From positions 1 to 29,601 of IMG/VR virus record IMGVR_UViG_3300030107_005365: a DNA stretch of 29,601 nucleotides, one strand, 5' to 3'. The notes under the pieces were generated by a model, which saw only the letters and a program-made list of their open reading frames with translations, searched no databases and was not told the DNA's origin. How positions within the stretch are numbered: the first letter of the stretch is position 1; every line of letters begins with the position of its first letter. Source of the DNA: a virus. The translations under genes were made by a program, and so were the position numbers. Positions 1-5,705 of the stretch are shown in pieces.

Positions 1-13
1 AGGGGTATAGAAG

Positions 14-127
14 ATGATAGTTAGATGGATAATTAGGCGATTTTTCAAACGAGATCCCGGTTTGGCGGCAAAACTCATCGGTGTGCATGTTGAGGCTACT
101 ACAGCAACCACTAGTCGACGACGTTGA
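14..127 (+). CDS. Small basic hypothetical protein (37 aa)
   Basis: I do not recognise this protein. The frame opens at ATG 14, nine bases after an AGGGG ribosome-binding sequence, and ends at TGA 125-127. It begins MIVRWIIRRFFKRDPGL and ends in SRRR. It is strongly basic, with a short amphipathic or hydrophobic N-terminus, which could suggest membrane association. Its stop overlaps the TTG start of the next gene, giving the string TTGA, so the two genes appear translationally coupled. These two are the only plus-strand genes in the window. They probably form the end of an early transcript that begins outside it. The left edge is close, so the promoter is not visible. Confidence 0.5.
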   Translation: MIVRWIIRRFFKRDPGLAAKLIGVHVEATTATTSRRR

Positions 128-336
128 AGCAGCCGCGCTATATGAGTCTCATAGAGGCCAAGACCAATGCCGGTCTTGGCCTTTTGATTAGTTGGGTATT
201 TAGCTATTGGGGGTTGCCGCTATTTGGATTGACTCCGAGTGCGACACAAGCTGCCGGCATTACCGCCTGCTATTTTGTGCTTAGTTTTTTGCGATCCTAC
301 GTTTTGCGCAGAATGTTTAATTCGTTCAAACGCTAA
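124..336 (+). CDS. Small membrane protein, DUF7220-like (70 aa)
   Basis: This is a short phage protein with two predicted hydrophobic stretches, roughly residues 17-35 (GLGLLISWVFSYWGLPLFGL) and 44-58. It ends in a basic tail, RSYVLRRMFNSFKR. The pattern of an MSLIEA start, a central PLFGL, and a C-terminal RSY-LRR-F matches the small DUF7220-type proteins seen in many proteobacterial phages. Function is unknown. I kept the TTG start at 124 rather than the ATG at 142, because relatives carry a short KQ-R lead before MSL and because the TTG overlaps the stop of the upstream gene. The 3' end overlaps the convergent 54-aa gene by 11 bp. Confidence 0.7.
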   Translation: MKQPRYMSLIEAKTNAGLGLLISWVFSYWGLPLFGLTPSATQAAGITACYFVLSFLRSYVLRRMFNSFKR

Positions 337-490
337 ACTCGCTAAACAATTTTTCTATCCCAACAGCAAAATTTTGTGCTTCAGATTCATCATTAAAAAC
401 AAACACAATACTCTCGTCGGTTGCTGAATCTTTAACAATACTTACATCAAATTCTGTGCCGGAAACTTTTTGGACCGTGACGCTGGTCAT
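326..490 (-). CDS. Small acidic hypothetical protein (54 aa)
   Basis: This frame runs ATG 490 to TGA 326. The protein starts MTSVTVQKVSGTEFDVSIV and ends EKLFSEFSV. It is acidic, with alternating beta-type residues and then a helix (ESEAQNFAVGIEKLF), resembling small single-domain phage proteins of unknown role. The ribosome-binding sequence AGAGGAAGGGG lies seven bases upstream but sits inside the 3' arm of a long hairpin at 498-537, so translation is probably conditional. It is the last minus-strand gene after integrase and the winged-helix gene, and it overlaps the convergent plus-strand gene by 11 bp. I do not recognise the family. Confidence 0.6.
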   Translation of the reverse strand: MTSVTVQKVSGTEFDVSIVKDSATDESIVFVFNDESEAQNFAVGIEKLFSEFSV

Positions 491-497
491 GAAAAAT

Positions 498-537
498 CCC
501 CTTCCTCTAAAAACTTTTGCACATTTAGAGAAAGGGG
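498..537 (-). promoter_or_regulatory. 14-bp hairpin covering the RBS of the 54-aa gene; terminator or translational switch
   Basis: Read on the minus strand, CCCCTTTCTCTAAA (537-524) pairs with TTTAGAGGAAGGGG (511-498) across a 12-nt loop. All 14 positions pair if one U.G wobble is allowed. The wobble pairs only in minus-strand RNA; on the plus strand the same position is an A.C mismatch. The 3' arm contains the ribosome-binding sequence of the gene starting at 490, and the hairpin is followed by ATTTTTC. It could be an RBS-sequestering switch, an intrinsic terminator of the integrase transcript, or both. Confidence 0.7.
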
Positions 538-552
538 TTAAGAGACGTAATT

Positions 553-600
553 GTATGACATTAATGTAAGATAATATTAGTGGACATTAATGTATGACAT
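553..600. promoter_or_regulatory. Paired palindromic operator-like repeats
   Basis: The palindrome ACATTAATGT occurs twice, at 558-567 and 584-593, 26 bp apart. Each is flanked by GTATGACAT (553-561 and 592-600), giving an imperfect inverted layout around an AT-rich centre. It lies in the 130-bp gap between the winged-helix gene and the 54-aa gene. This is what a repressor-regulated promoter region looks like. I see no convincing sigma-70 -35 box, so no transcription start is claimed. Confidence 0.55.
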
Positions 601-620
601 TTTTGTATGGTGATTTTCAG

Positions 621-1274
621 TCAATCTAACTGCGGACCTCTCCTTACTTTTATTCCTGCAAAATCAGCTAATGTAATTTGTATTTGATTAGCGATATCAA
701 CTGGCAAATATTTTTTTCTGAGAAAATCATATTTTAAAATTTCTGATATAGCATGGTGTCGTTCCGGGTCACGCTTTTGCCGCATTTCAATTTCCCAAAT
801 TGTTTGGGATACCCGCCGCTCGTAAGCTGCAACTAATCTAATTGTCGGAAACAAAATATATTTCCGATGATCGGTGGGTAGCGGCTGTTTAACAATTAAA
901 TGACAATTTATTGCTCCCTCTAACATAGTGCGCGCGCGGCGATGATCACCGCCCATTTTTTCATACGCACATTTTTGAGTCGTTGGCTCGTTGTAATAGA
1001 AATCATTCATTATCAAATGCTGTAAAATGACGCCCTGGTTTCGCTCGAAAAAATAATTTAGGTCACTGTCAAAATCGACCTCACCAGTGACCGAAATTAG
1101 ACGATTTTCATTATGTGCCTTAAATATTTTACGATAACCTTCGGCCTCAGTATATTTTGTAGTCATCCTCAGATTAATCGGGTTTTGACCACCATTGTGA
1201 ATATATCGGGCGGCGTTTCCGTCTTCCCAATCTTTTAATTTTATATGGCGATACCATTCTGTCTTGTCTACCAT
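621..1274 (-). CDS. Putative winged-helix DNA-binding protein (217 aa)
   Basis: The family is not recognised with certainty. Residues about 90-150 read like a MarR-type winged helix: a helix (GVILQHLIMNDF), then S/T-rich helix-turn-helix material (TTQKCAYEKMGGDHRRARTML), a helix ending in a hydrophobic cap (HLIVKQ), and a beta wing with TDHRKYILFPT, followed by a long helix. The ATG overlaps the integrase stop in the string TAATG, so it is translationally coupled to integrase. This position suits a regulator of integration or lysogeny, or a recombination directionality factor. The gene is visibly more AT-rich than the structural genes, with long A/T runs, which may mean later acquisition. A replication-initiator-like protein is an alternative. 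Confidence 0.55.
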   Translation of the reverse strand: MVDKTEWYRHIKLKDWEDGNAARYIHNGGQNPINLRMTTKYTEAEGYRKIFKAHNENRLISVTGEVDFDSDLNYFFERNQGVILQHLIMNDFYYNEPTTQKCAYEKMGGDHRRARTMLEGAINCHLIVKQPLPTDHRKYILFPTIRLVAAYERRVSQTIWEIEMRQKRDPERHHAISEILKYDFLRKKYLPVDIANQIQITLADFAGIKVRRGPQLD

Positions 1275-2593
1275 TACGATAACGCCCTTTCCATTTGTTC
1301 TGCAATCATGTCGTCACGTTCCGGCGAGTTGAGCCAGTGTCCATACTGTTTAATCGTGTACGCATAGTCGTGGTGACCCATCAGGCGCTGAATAATCGCA
1401 CCTTCCAAGTTGGTGTCAAAAATCATTGTCGACGCGAAGTAGTGGCGCAGATCGTGCCACCGAATTTTTTCAATCAACGGAGTCGCCGAGTTATAGATAC
1501 GGTCAGCAATAAAATCACGACCACGCTCCGTTAACGGCTTGCCCCGCGCATTAAGATTAGCGTCTAACTGTTCAAGCGATTTGATGATAGTGAACGGAAC
1601 CACCTCACCAGCTGCCAGCTGGTCACGCCATGCAATTTCGTTTGCTCTTTTGATCGCATGATGCAAAACAACCTTGCGCAAATGCTCCGAGTTTTTAAAC
1701 GGCAGACCTTCGTCGTCGGTAAAAACGTATTCGGTGTTGGCCTTGCGCAACTTGTACTCAATCAACTGTCGCCGCAGTGACTCGATAATCTTGATCTTCC
1801 GATATCCGTACTTTGACTTTGGAACGCCGACCTTACCTCTAATCAATTTTTTGTTAACGATCACGTAGCCTTTTTCAAGATCGAGATCCGGCCAAGTAAG
1901 CGCGGCCAGTTCTGAAAAGCGCAAGCCGGTCAACCCGGCAAAACGCATGATCAGACAGTCGTCCTCATTGCGCGCCGCCGCCAGAATTGCCTCAAACTTT
2001 TCTTTGGTCATGCGATCAATTGGCTTTTGATCGCTTTCTGGCTCTTTTGGAAACTTGCAGGCGATCGGTTGGACCGCCAAAATTTCTTCAGCGACCAGCC
2101 AATCGATCATTAATTTGAAATGTACCCACTTATTAACGGCCGTCTTCCAAGGATGCCGATCCAGCAATTCGTCACGAATAGCCTTTTGAATCCGACGCGG
2201 TCGCAAGTCGCCGACGCGAACGTCGCGCAGCTTCTTATCTCCATACTCAAAATTACACAGCTGCTCTAGATCGCGCTCGACGTTTTTAACAGTGTCGTCT
2301 GACAGCTTCTGGATCCGCGCGTGACGTTCGTAAGCGCTCATAAAATTGTCGTCTATCTTATTGAGTGCATCGCCAAACGTCGGCGTAGTGTTTGGGTTCG
2401 TGTAGGCACCGCGCTTGGTCTTCTCACTCAGCACCGATTGCAAAAACGCTTTGGCCTCAGCCTCACCCTTTTTGGTGGCGGGAAAATATTTCCGACCGCC
2501 ACCGGCGTTGCGCGCGTCGGCTATTAAACTTCCCTTGCCGTTTGCCTTACCCTCGATAACTCTGCCGGCATCGTTCTCGTATAATGTTGTCAT
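1274..2593 (-). CDS. int: Tyrosine site-specific integrase (439 aa)
   Basis: This integrase inserts the phage into the host chromosome by recombining attP with the 3' end of a tRNA gene. The catalytic residues are visible: Arg225 in GLTGLRFSELAAL, a beta-hairpin Lys near 261 (KSKYGYRKI), His380 and Arg383 in WHDLRHYFAS, His407 in LMGHH, and the nucleophile Tyr417 in IKQYGHW. Residues about 70-180 form the core-binding SAM-like domain, and the N-terminal 60 residues are the likely arm-binding part. A linker of about 60 residues between about 310 and 372, ahead of the HxxR box, is longer than usual. attP lies about 500 bp upstream, the normal arrangement. The ATG at 2593 follows the 87-aa gene by three bases, and the stop overlaps the next start. 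Confidence 0.95.
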   Translation of the reverse strand: MTTLYENDAGRVIEGKANGKGSLIADARNAGGGRKYFPATKKGEAEAKAFLQSVLSEKTKRGAYTNPNTTPTFGDALNKIDDNFMSAYERHARIQKLSDDTVKNVERDLEQLCNFEYGDKKLRDVRVGDLRPRRIQKAIRDELLDRHPWKTAVNKWVHFKLMIDWLVAEEILAVQPIACKFPKEPESDQKPIDRMTKEKFEAILAAARNEDDCLIMRFAGLTGLRFSELAALTWPDLDLEKGYVIVNKKLIRGKVGVPKSKYGYRKIKIIESLRRQLIEYKLRKANTEYVFTDDEGLPFKNSEHLRKVVLHHAIKRANEIAWRDQLAAGEVVPFTIIKSLEQLDANLNARGKPLTERGRDFIADRIYNSATPLIEKIRWHDLRHYFASTMIFDTNLEGAIIQRLMGHHDYAYTIKQYGHWLNSPERDDMIAEQMERALS

Positions 2594-2596
2594 CGT

Positions 2597-2860
2597 TCAG
2601 CCCTCCAATTGCGCTAACGCTTCAGCGCGCCATTCGTCATACGCCGCTCTAGTCACAAAACGGGTTGAACAATTGCCGGCATATTTTGGGCTAAAGCAAA
2701 CATGGTTTAACGAACTAATCTTGCGGCCGTCGTCTAATTCGATGTCATACCAGCGGCTGCTAAAACTATCGCAACCGACACCAACAACTTTACCAAAACC
2801 AGATCGGTTAGCTTGGTCGCCCGTGTAATAAATTTCTGTTCCTACGTATAAATTTTCCAT
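2597..2860 (-). CDS. Hypothetical protein upstream of integrase (87 aa)
   Basis: I do not recognise this protein. It starts MENLYVGTEIYYTGDQANRSG behind a good AGAGGAAAGAG ribosome-binding sequence. The first 55 residues look all-beta, with an SH3/Tudor-like rhythm (VGTEIYYTGD, GFGKVVGVG, WYDIELDDGRKISSL), followed by a helical tail (AAYDEWRAEALAQLEG). Three cysteines are present. Its stop is three bases before the integrase ATG, so the two are co-transcribed. A small gene in this position is often an excisionase or regulator, but no helix-turn-helix is visible, so that role is not claimed. It is the first gene of the integration operon, whose promoter must lie in the attP region at 2861-3090. 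Confidence 0.6.
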   Translation of the reverse strand: MENLYVGTEIYYTGDQANRSGFGKVVGVGCDSFSSRWYDIELDDGRKISSLNHVCFSPKYAGNCSTRFVTRAAYDEWRAEALAQLEG

Positions 2861-2988
2861 TTTCTCTTTCCTCTCTTTAGTGGTTTAGGCGTTATGCCAG
2901 GGGCCACAAGCTGATTAATCAAATCCCCTAGATATACATATAGTAAATTTTTCTTACGCTTTCAAGAAAAAAAAGCCGTTAGGTTATT

Positions 2989-3037
2989 TTGGCGATAGAA
3001 CGAATTTGGAACATCTTTGGCGATAATTTGGCGATAA
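2989..3037 (+). repeat. Left attP arm: three TTGGCGATA direct repeats
   Basis: Copies lie at 2989-2997, 3017-3026 and 3028-3037, all in the same orientation. The last two start 11 bp apart. Together with the two copies at 3280-3300 they flank the att core, which is how arm-type integrase sites are arranged. They also sit between integrase operon and core, so integrase binding here could autoregulate its own promoter. Confidence 0.75.
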
Positions 3038-3049
3038 ACCGATTTTTCC

Positions 3050-3083
3050 AAAAAAAAATGACCTAGCACTGCTGCTAAGTCAT
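3050..3083 (-). terminator. Intrinsic terminator (minus strand) beside the att core
   Basis: On the minus strand a stem ATGAC-x-TAGCA (3083-3073) pairs with TGCTA-x-GTCAT (3068-3058), with one internal mismatch and a four-base loop. It is followed by nine T residues (3058-3050). It ends the late transcript running in from the endolysin and nuclease genes. After integration it would lie about 10 bp behind the reconstituted tRNA, so it can also replace the host tRNA terminator. Confidence 0.8.
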
Positions 3084-3090
3084 TGATTTT

Positions 3091-3137
<47 letters not shown>

Positions 3138-3172
3138 TGTACAAAACGACTAATTATTTGTCGTTATGTACA
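3138..3172. repeat. 13-bp inverted repeat abutting the att core
   Basis: TGTACAAAACGAC (3138-3150) and GTCGTTATGTACA (3160-3172) are inverted copies matching at 12 of 13 positions, with a 9-bp AT-rich spacer. The left arm starts at the first base after the tRNA-identical core. It is a candidate operator or accessory binding site for integrase, an excisionase or a host bending factor. There is no T tract, so it is not a terminator. Confidence 0.65.
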
Positions 3173-3230
3173 TCAATAAAATCAATAACTTGCAGATATT
3201 TCAATATGTTACCGGCAGCTCACGGTGTCC

Positions 3231-3270
3231 CATGCTTACCTTGCCTTACCTTCTGTAACCTCCCCTTACC
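3231..3270 (+). repeat. Four iterons with an exact 10-bp period
   Basis: Four consecutive decamers (CATGCTTACC, TTGCCTTACC, TTCTGTAACC, TCCCCTTACC) share the ending TWACC at an exact 10-bp period. An isolated GTTACC lies at 3209-3214. All copies would face the same side of the helix, as expected for cooperative binding of a small protein such as an excisionase, or for a curved accessory region. Confidence 0.6.
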
Positions 3271-3279
3271 CGTTATTTT

Positions 3280-3300
3280 CTGGCGATAAATTGGCGATAT
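3280..3300 (+). repeat. Right attP arm: two TTGGCGATA-type repeats
   Basis: CTGGCGATAA (3280-3289, one mismatch) and TTGGCGATAT (3291-3300) start 11 bp apart, in the same orientation and spacing as the left-arm pair at 3017-3037. They are probable arm-type integrase sites on the far side of the core. The 100 bp between here and 3401 hold nothing else I can support. Confidence 0.7.
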
Positions 3301-3400
3301 TGCCCAATGTTCCTAACGACTTACTCTTCATATATCAGCTTGTGACCATTACGTTTCGTACAGACCATCAGGCCCAAAGCCTGACGACCTACCGTTTACG

Positions 3401-3730
3401 CTAGTCTGTTTTTAGCGCTGGTACAATATGAATTTGTTCCGCAGCTTCATCAACGTAGCACATACGGACGCCCAACTTCTTCTGCTCATCAGTACGTTTT
3501 CGGTGAATCCGCGATGGGGTTTTTCGACCAGATGAAATACGTGAGCGGTCTGCTTTACAATCGAACAGATAAAGCTCACCGTTTCTATCGACGGCTATAA
3601 TATCAACGGGAGAGTGTGCTTGAGTAGTCGTGAAAACTGTAAAGCCTAGCCTGGTAAATTCTTTAACCGCGATCGCTTCACACAAATCGCCAAGGGTGTG
3701 CCGGTGGTCAACCACGCATTCTTTCTGCAT
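3401..3730 (-). CDS. PD-(D/E)XK superfamily nuclease, small (109 aa)
   Basis: This is a probable DNA nuclease with a restriction-endonuclease-like or Holliday-resolvase-like fold. The motif order is visible: a GD-CE helix with Glu18, then the strand PVDIIAV with Asp43, then ELYLFDCKA with Asp57 and Lys59. A beta-strand-rich C-terminus follows (VRMCYVDEAAEQIHIV). The length fits single-domain members. It is the last gene of the late transcript, beside attP. A role in DNA branch resolution or in attacking host or rival DNA is possible but not shown. The frame stays open to 3763, but all likely starts (ATG 3730, GTG 3715) overlap the endolysin gene. I chose ATG 3730 with low certainty. Confidence 0.7.
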   Translation of the reverse strand: MQKECVVDHRHTLGDLCEAIAVKEFTRLGFTVFTTTQAHSPVDIIAVDRNGELYLFDCKADRSRISSGRKTPSRIHRKRTDEQKKLGVRMCYVDEAAEQIHIVPALKTD

Positions 3731-4130
3731 AGCGCTGCGCACGCGCAGGCACCTGTCGAGCATATTGTGATGATAGTAATTGGTTTGCAGCTTCGGCGTT
3801 GTCTCCGCGCTCTAGGGCCGCCAGCATCAGTTTAAATTTTCTGAGCGTCGTAAGACCCATTTGAAAAGTAACCTCAACCAAGACCGCTGTTCGCGTCATA
3901 TCTAATTCATCAAACCACGGAAATACCGCACGCAATTCCTTGATCGTTCGATCAATGTCGTTTCTTAGCAGGATCTCGCCCTCAGCTTCGGTAATGCCGG
4001 GGCCGGTTGGATCCACGTTGCGCCCCCACCCCAACGTCCATTTTTGCTGACTGCATTTGTAGACTGTTGGACACCAGCCCTCCTCTAATTTCAATCGATC
4101 AGCAATTTCGTCTACCGGGTAAATTTTCAT
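3708..4130 (-). CDS. Endolysin, T4-type lysozyme GH24 with E-C-T triad (140 aa)
   Basis: This enzyme cleaves peptidoglycan glycan strands at the end of infection. The GH24 catalytic region reads LEEGWCPTVYKCSQQKWTL, followed by GWGRN. Glu17, Cys26 and Thr32 have the exact E-(8)-D/C-(5)-T spacing of T4 lysozyme (Glu11, Asp20, Thr26), with Cys in place of Asp. Natural E-C-T triads are known, for example in phage P1 Lyz. The C-terminal helical lobe is present (TRTAVLVEVTFQMGL and TLRKFKLML). There is no signal or SAR helix at the N-terminus, so release should need the holin encoded just upstream, whose gene overlaps this one by 4 bp. The downstream nuclease gene overlaps its 3' end. Confidence 0.9.
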   Translation of the reverse strand: MKIYPVDEIADRLKLEEGWCPTVYKCSQQKWTLGWGRNVDPTGPGITEAEGEILLRNDIDRTIKELRAVFPWFDELDMTRTAVLVEVTFQMGLTTLRKFKLMLAALERGDNAEAANQLLSSQYARQVPARAQRYAERMRG

Positions 4131-4549
4131 TTAGGTTTGCGTAAATTTTGAGCGATGCGCTCACCAGAACGTCCCATCACGTAGCCCCCGACGCCGACCG
4201 TGAGTAACGTCCACAATTCGCTCGGCAAATCGATTGTGAGGGGAATACGATTGTTTGTTGAAAGCTCAACAGCTAATTCGATGAGGGGCGCCAATAAAAA
4301 ATTCCAAGCGACGATCGCAGTTATGACAAGCATCAAGATTGGCCGCCAGCTAGACGTAATCCAACTTTCACTCTCAGCCTCCGCGAGAATGATATCGGCA
4401 GCGGCTTTCTCAACCGTCGCTGAGTTCATCATCAGCTGCATCGATAACTCGCGTTCTATCTCAGCTGCCTTGTCTTTATCTTCTGGCAGCACCCTTTTGA
4501 CTACGTCGCCGAGTATGGGCGCGAGGACAGGTATCAAAGCTCCAATCAA
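4127..4549 (-). CDS. Holin, GTA-type 3-TM family (140 aa)
   Basis: This is a membrane protein that forms the lethal holes releasing the endolysin. Hydrophobic segments lie at about residues 2-15 (IGALIPVLAPILG), 69-93 (PILMLVITAIVAWNFLLAPL) and 112-125 (LWTLLTVGVGGYVMG). An acidic amphipathic helix separates the first two. The signature ESESWITSSWRPI ahead of the second TM, and GRSGERI after the third, match the holin_3TM family first described in alphaproteobacterial gene transfer agents. It overlaps the TM/coiled-coil gene upstream and the endolysin downstream by 4 bp each, forming a compact lysis cassette. Confidence 0.88.
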   Translation of the reverse strand: MIGALIPVLAPILGDVVKRVLPEDKDKAAEIERELSMQLMMNSATVEKAAADIILAEAESESWITSSWRPILMLVITAIVAWNFLLAPLIELAVELSTNNRIPLTIDLPSELWTLLTVGVGGYVMGRSGERIAQNLRKPK

Positions 4550-4866
4550 TGTTTTGCCCCTCCGTTAATTTTGTCTCTCAGTGAAATGTATCGCTCGTCC
4601 AGCCGATCGCGGTGACGTTCCAGCTTTGCAAGCATTTGGTCGTTGGCTGCCCACAGCTGGGTCACGTTACGCTCGGCCTGCTCCATTTTGGCTAACAGGG
4701 TAGTCGTGTGTACTTGGTCGGATTCCAAGCGCGCTACATCTTTTAACAGCATGTCCAGCTGCTTTGAGTTTTCTGCCGCACGCGCTTGCAAACGAACAAT
4801 CGCAATCAATCCACCAATAGCGGTAAGCGCTAACGGGATTAGAGTTTTTAGTGTTGCAACGTCCAT
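4546..4866 (-). CDS. Membrane-anchored coiled-coil protein of the lysis cassette (106 aa)
   Basis: One TM helix lies at about residues 8-25 (LIPLALTAIGGLIAIVRL). It is followed by an uninterrupted heptad-rich helix to about residue 95 (ENSKQLDMLLKDVARLE, then repeated leucine heptads). This shape, one N-terminal membrane anchor plus a long coiled coil next to a holin, is typical of phage lysis accessory proteins such as i-spanins or antiholins. No lipoprotein o-spanin is visible alongside, so the spanin call is only an inference. The ATG lies six bases after the stop of the upstream gene without a clear ribosome-binding sequence, suggesting translational coupling. Confidence 0.7.
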   Translation of the reverse strand: MDVATLKTLIPLALTAIGGLIAIVRLQARAAENSKQLDMLLKDVARLESDQVHTTTLLAKMEQAERNVTQLWAANDQMLAKLERHRDRLDERYISLRDKINGGAKH

Positions 4867-4872
4867 TGGTTG

Positions 4873-5175
4873 TTAAACGCCGGGGCCAGTTTTCTTTTCA
4901 ATTAAATGAAAACCGTGACCGGCACCGCCAAAACAAAAAATTGGCTCATTAGGCGGTATCAAAATAATAGAATAATCACCGTTATCGGGATTTGCGTAAA
5001 TCAACATTAAAAACCCACTCCCAGTAATACCTTGGGCGATTAATTTTTCCCCACGACCCTCAAGAAATGTGGTTGGGCTTTCGTCGAAACACGGCATTTG
5101 AATTTGTGCTTTAGCGCTAGGCAAAAAAAATGCCGCTATAAAAGCGGCTGTCAAAAGCATTTTAAAAAAACGCAT
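4873..5175 (-). CDS. Secreted small protein with signal peptide (100 aa)
   Basis: A signal peptide is clear: MRFFKMLLTAAFIAAFF, with a likely cleavage after the AKA at residues 21-23. The mature part has two cysteines (MPCFDE and IFCFGG) that could form a disulfide in the periplasm. Its beta-rich body has an L-M-IYANP-NGDYSI core. It resembles small periplasmic proteins of unknown function that recur in marine phages and alphaproteobacteria. Its start overlaps the stop of the chaperone-like gene (TAATG), and it precedes the lysis cassette. A role in superinfection exclusion or the lysis stage is possible, but nothing in the sequence proves it. Confidence 0.65.
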   Translation of the reverse strand: MRFFKMLLTAAFIAAFFLPSAKAQIQMPCFDESPTTFLEGRGEKLIAQGITGSGFLMLIYANPDNGDYSIILIPPNEPIFCFGGAGHGFHLIEKKTGPGV

Positions 5176-5696
5176 TAATCTAACTCAGGCCAATCATATA
5201 AAATGCCGGTCTTATTTCCGTCTGCATCCCAGCTTAAAAAAAGTGCAGCAATCGCATCCGTGTCTTCCGCGCTGTCAATCGCTGCTTCCATTTCAGTCGC
5301 CTTAGCGCGGATCGCATCGCGCCACGTTTGAATGTTTGACGGAATTGCAGTGCCTTTGTCAGCTTTGCGGACGATCGCCCAATCAGTCTGCGACAGCAAA
5401 GACCCTTGCTGTGTTTTAACTTCTTGTTTTAGGTTCCACTTAACTCCTCGATTTACTCGTCCATCATCGTCGGTAACATCAGTTAGCGACTTTGCTGTGC
5501 TATTTATTTTGCCATCTCGATCCATAGACCAGTTATACAAACGGCTGTCCGGTGGCGTCTCGGGCGTAACTTCTGTTAGCCCCGCTGCTGCCTTTTCATC
5601 CGCTGACCAGATGTGCCAGTTCCGCGGGTGCTGAATGCCGTTATTGTCAGTCCAACTGCTATGTTCGCGAATGGTGATGTCGCCGTATTTCCACAT
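5175..5696 (-). CDS. Probable tail fibre assembly chaperone (173 aa)
   Basis: The C-terminal third (LLSQTDWAIVRKADKGTAIP, followed by SNIQTWRDAIRAKATEMEAAI) has the pattern of phage tail-assembly chaperones of the DUF4376/XkdW type: QTDW-VIRKAE-GT-IP-, then a YR--R helix. The N-terminal part begins MWKYGDITIREHSSWTDNNGIQHPRNW, a typical substrate-description domain at the start of such proteins. The position directly after the two fibre or adhesin genes supports the call. The ATG at 5696 has AGGAGA six bases upstream. Its stop overlaps the next start. Confidence 0.75.
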   Translation of the reverse strand: MWKYGDITIREHSSWTDNNGIQHPRNWHIWSADEKAAAGLTEVTPETPPDSRLYNWSMDRDGKINSTAKSLTDVTDDDGRVNRGVKWNLKQEVKTQQGSLLSQTDWAIVRKADKGTAIPSNIQTWRDAIRAKATEMEAAIDSAEDTDAIAALFLSWDADGNKTGILYDWPELD

Positions 5697-5705
5697 AAGT
5701 TTCTC

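Noticed and set aside
239-427. 62-aa plus-strand ORF
   Set aside because: It overlaps the DUF7220-like gene in another frame and the minus-strand 54-aa gene, and has no supporting signal.
2415-2828. 137-aa plus-strand ORF across integrase and the 87-aa gene
   Set aside because: It is antisense to two well-supported genes and low-complexity (S/P/L-rich), as expected of a shadow frame.
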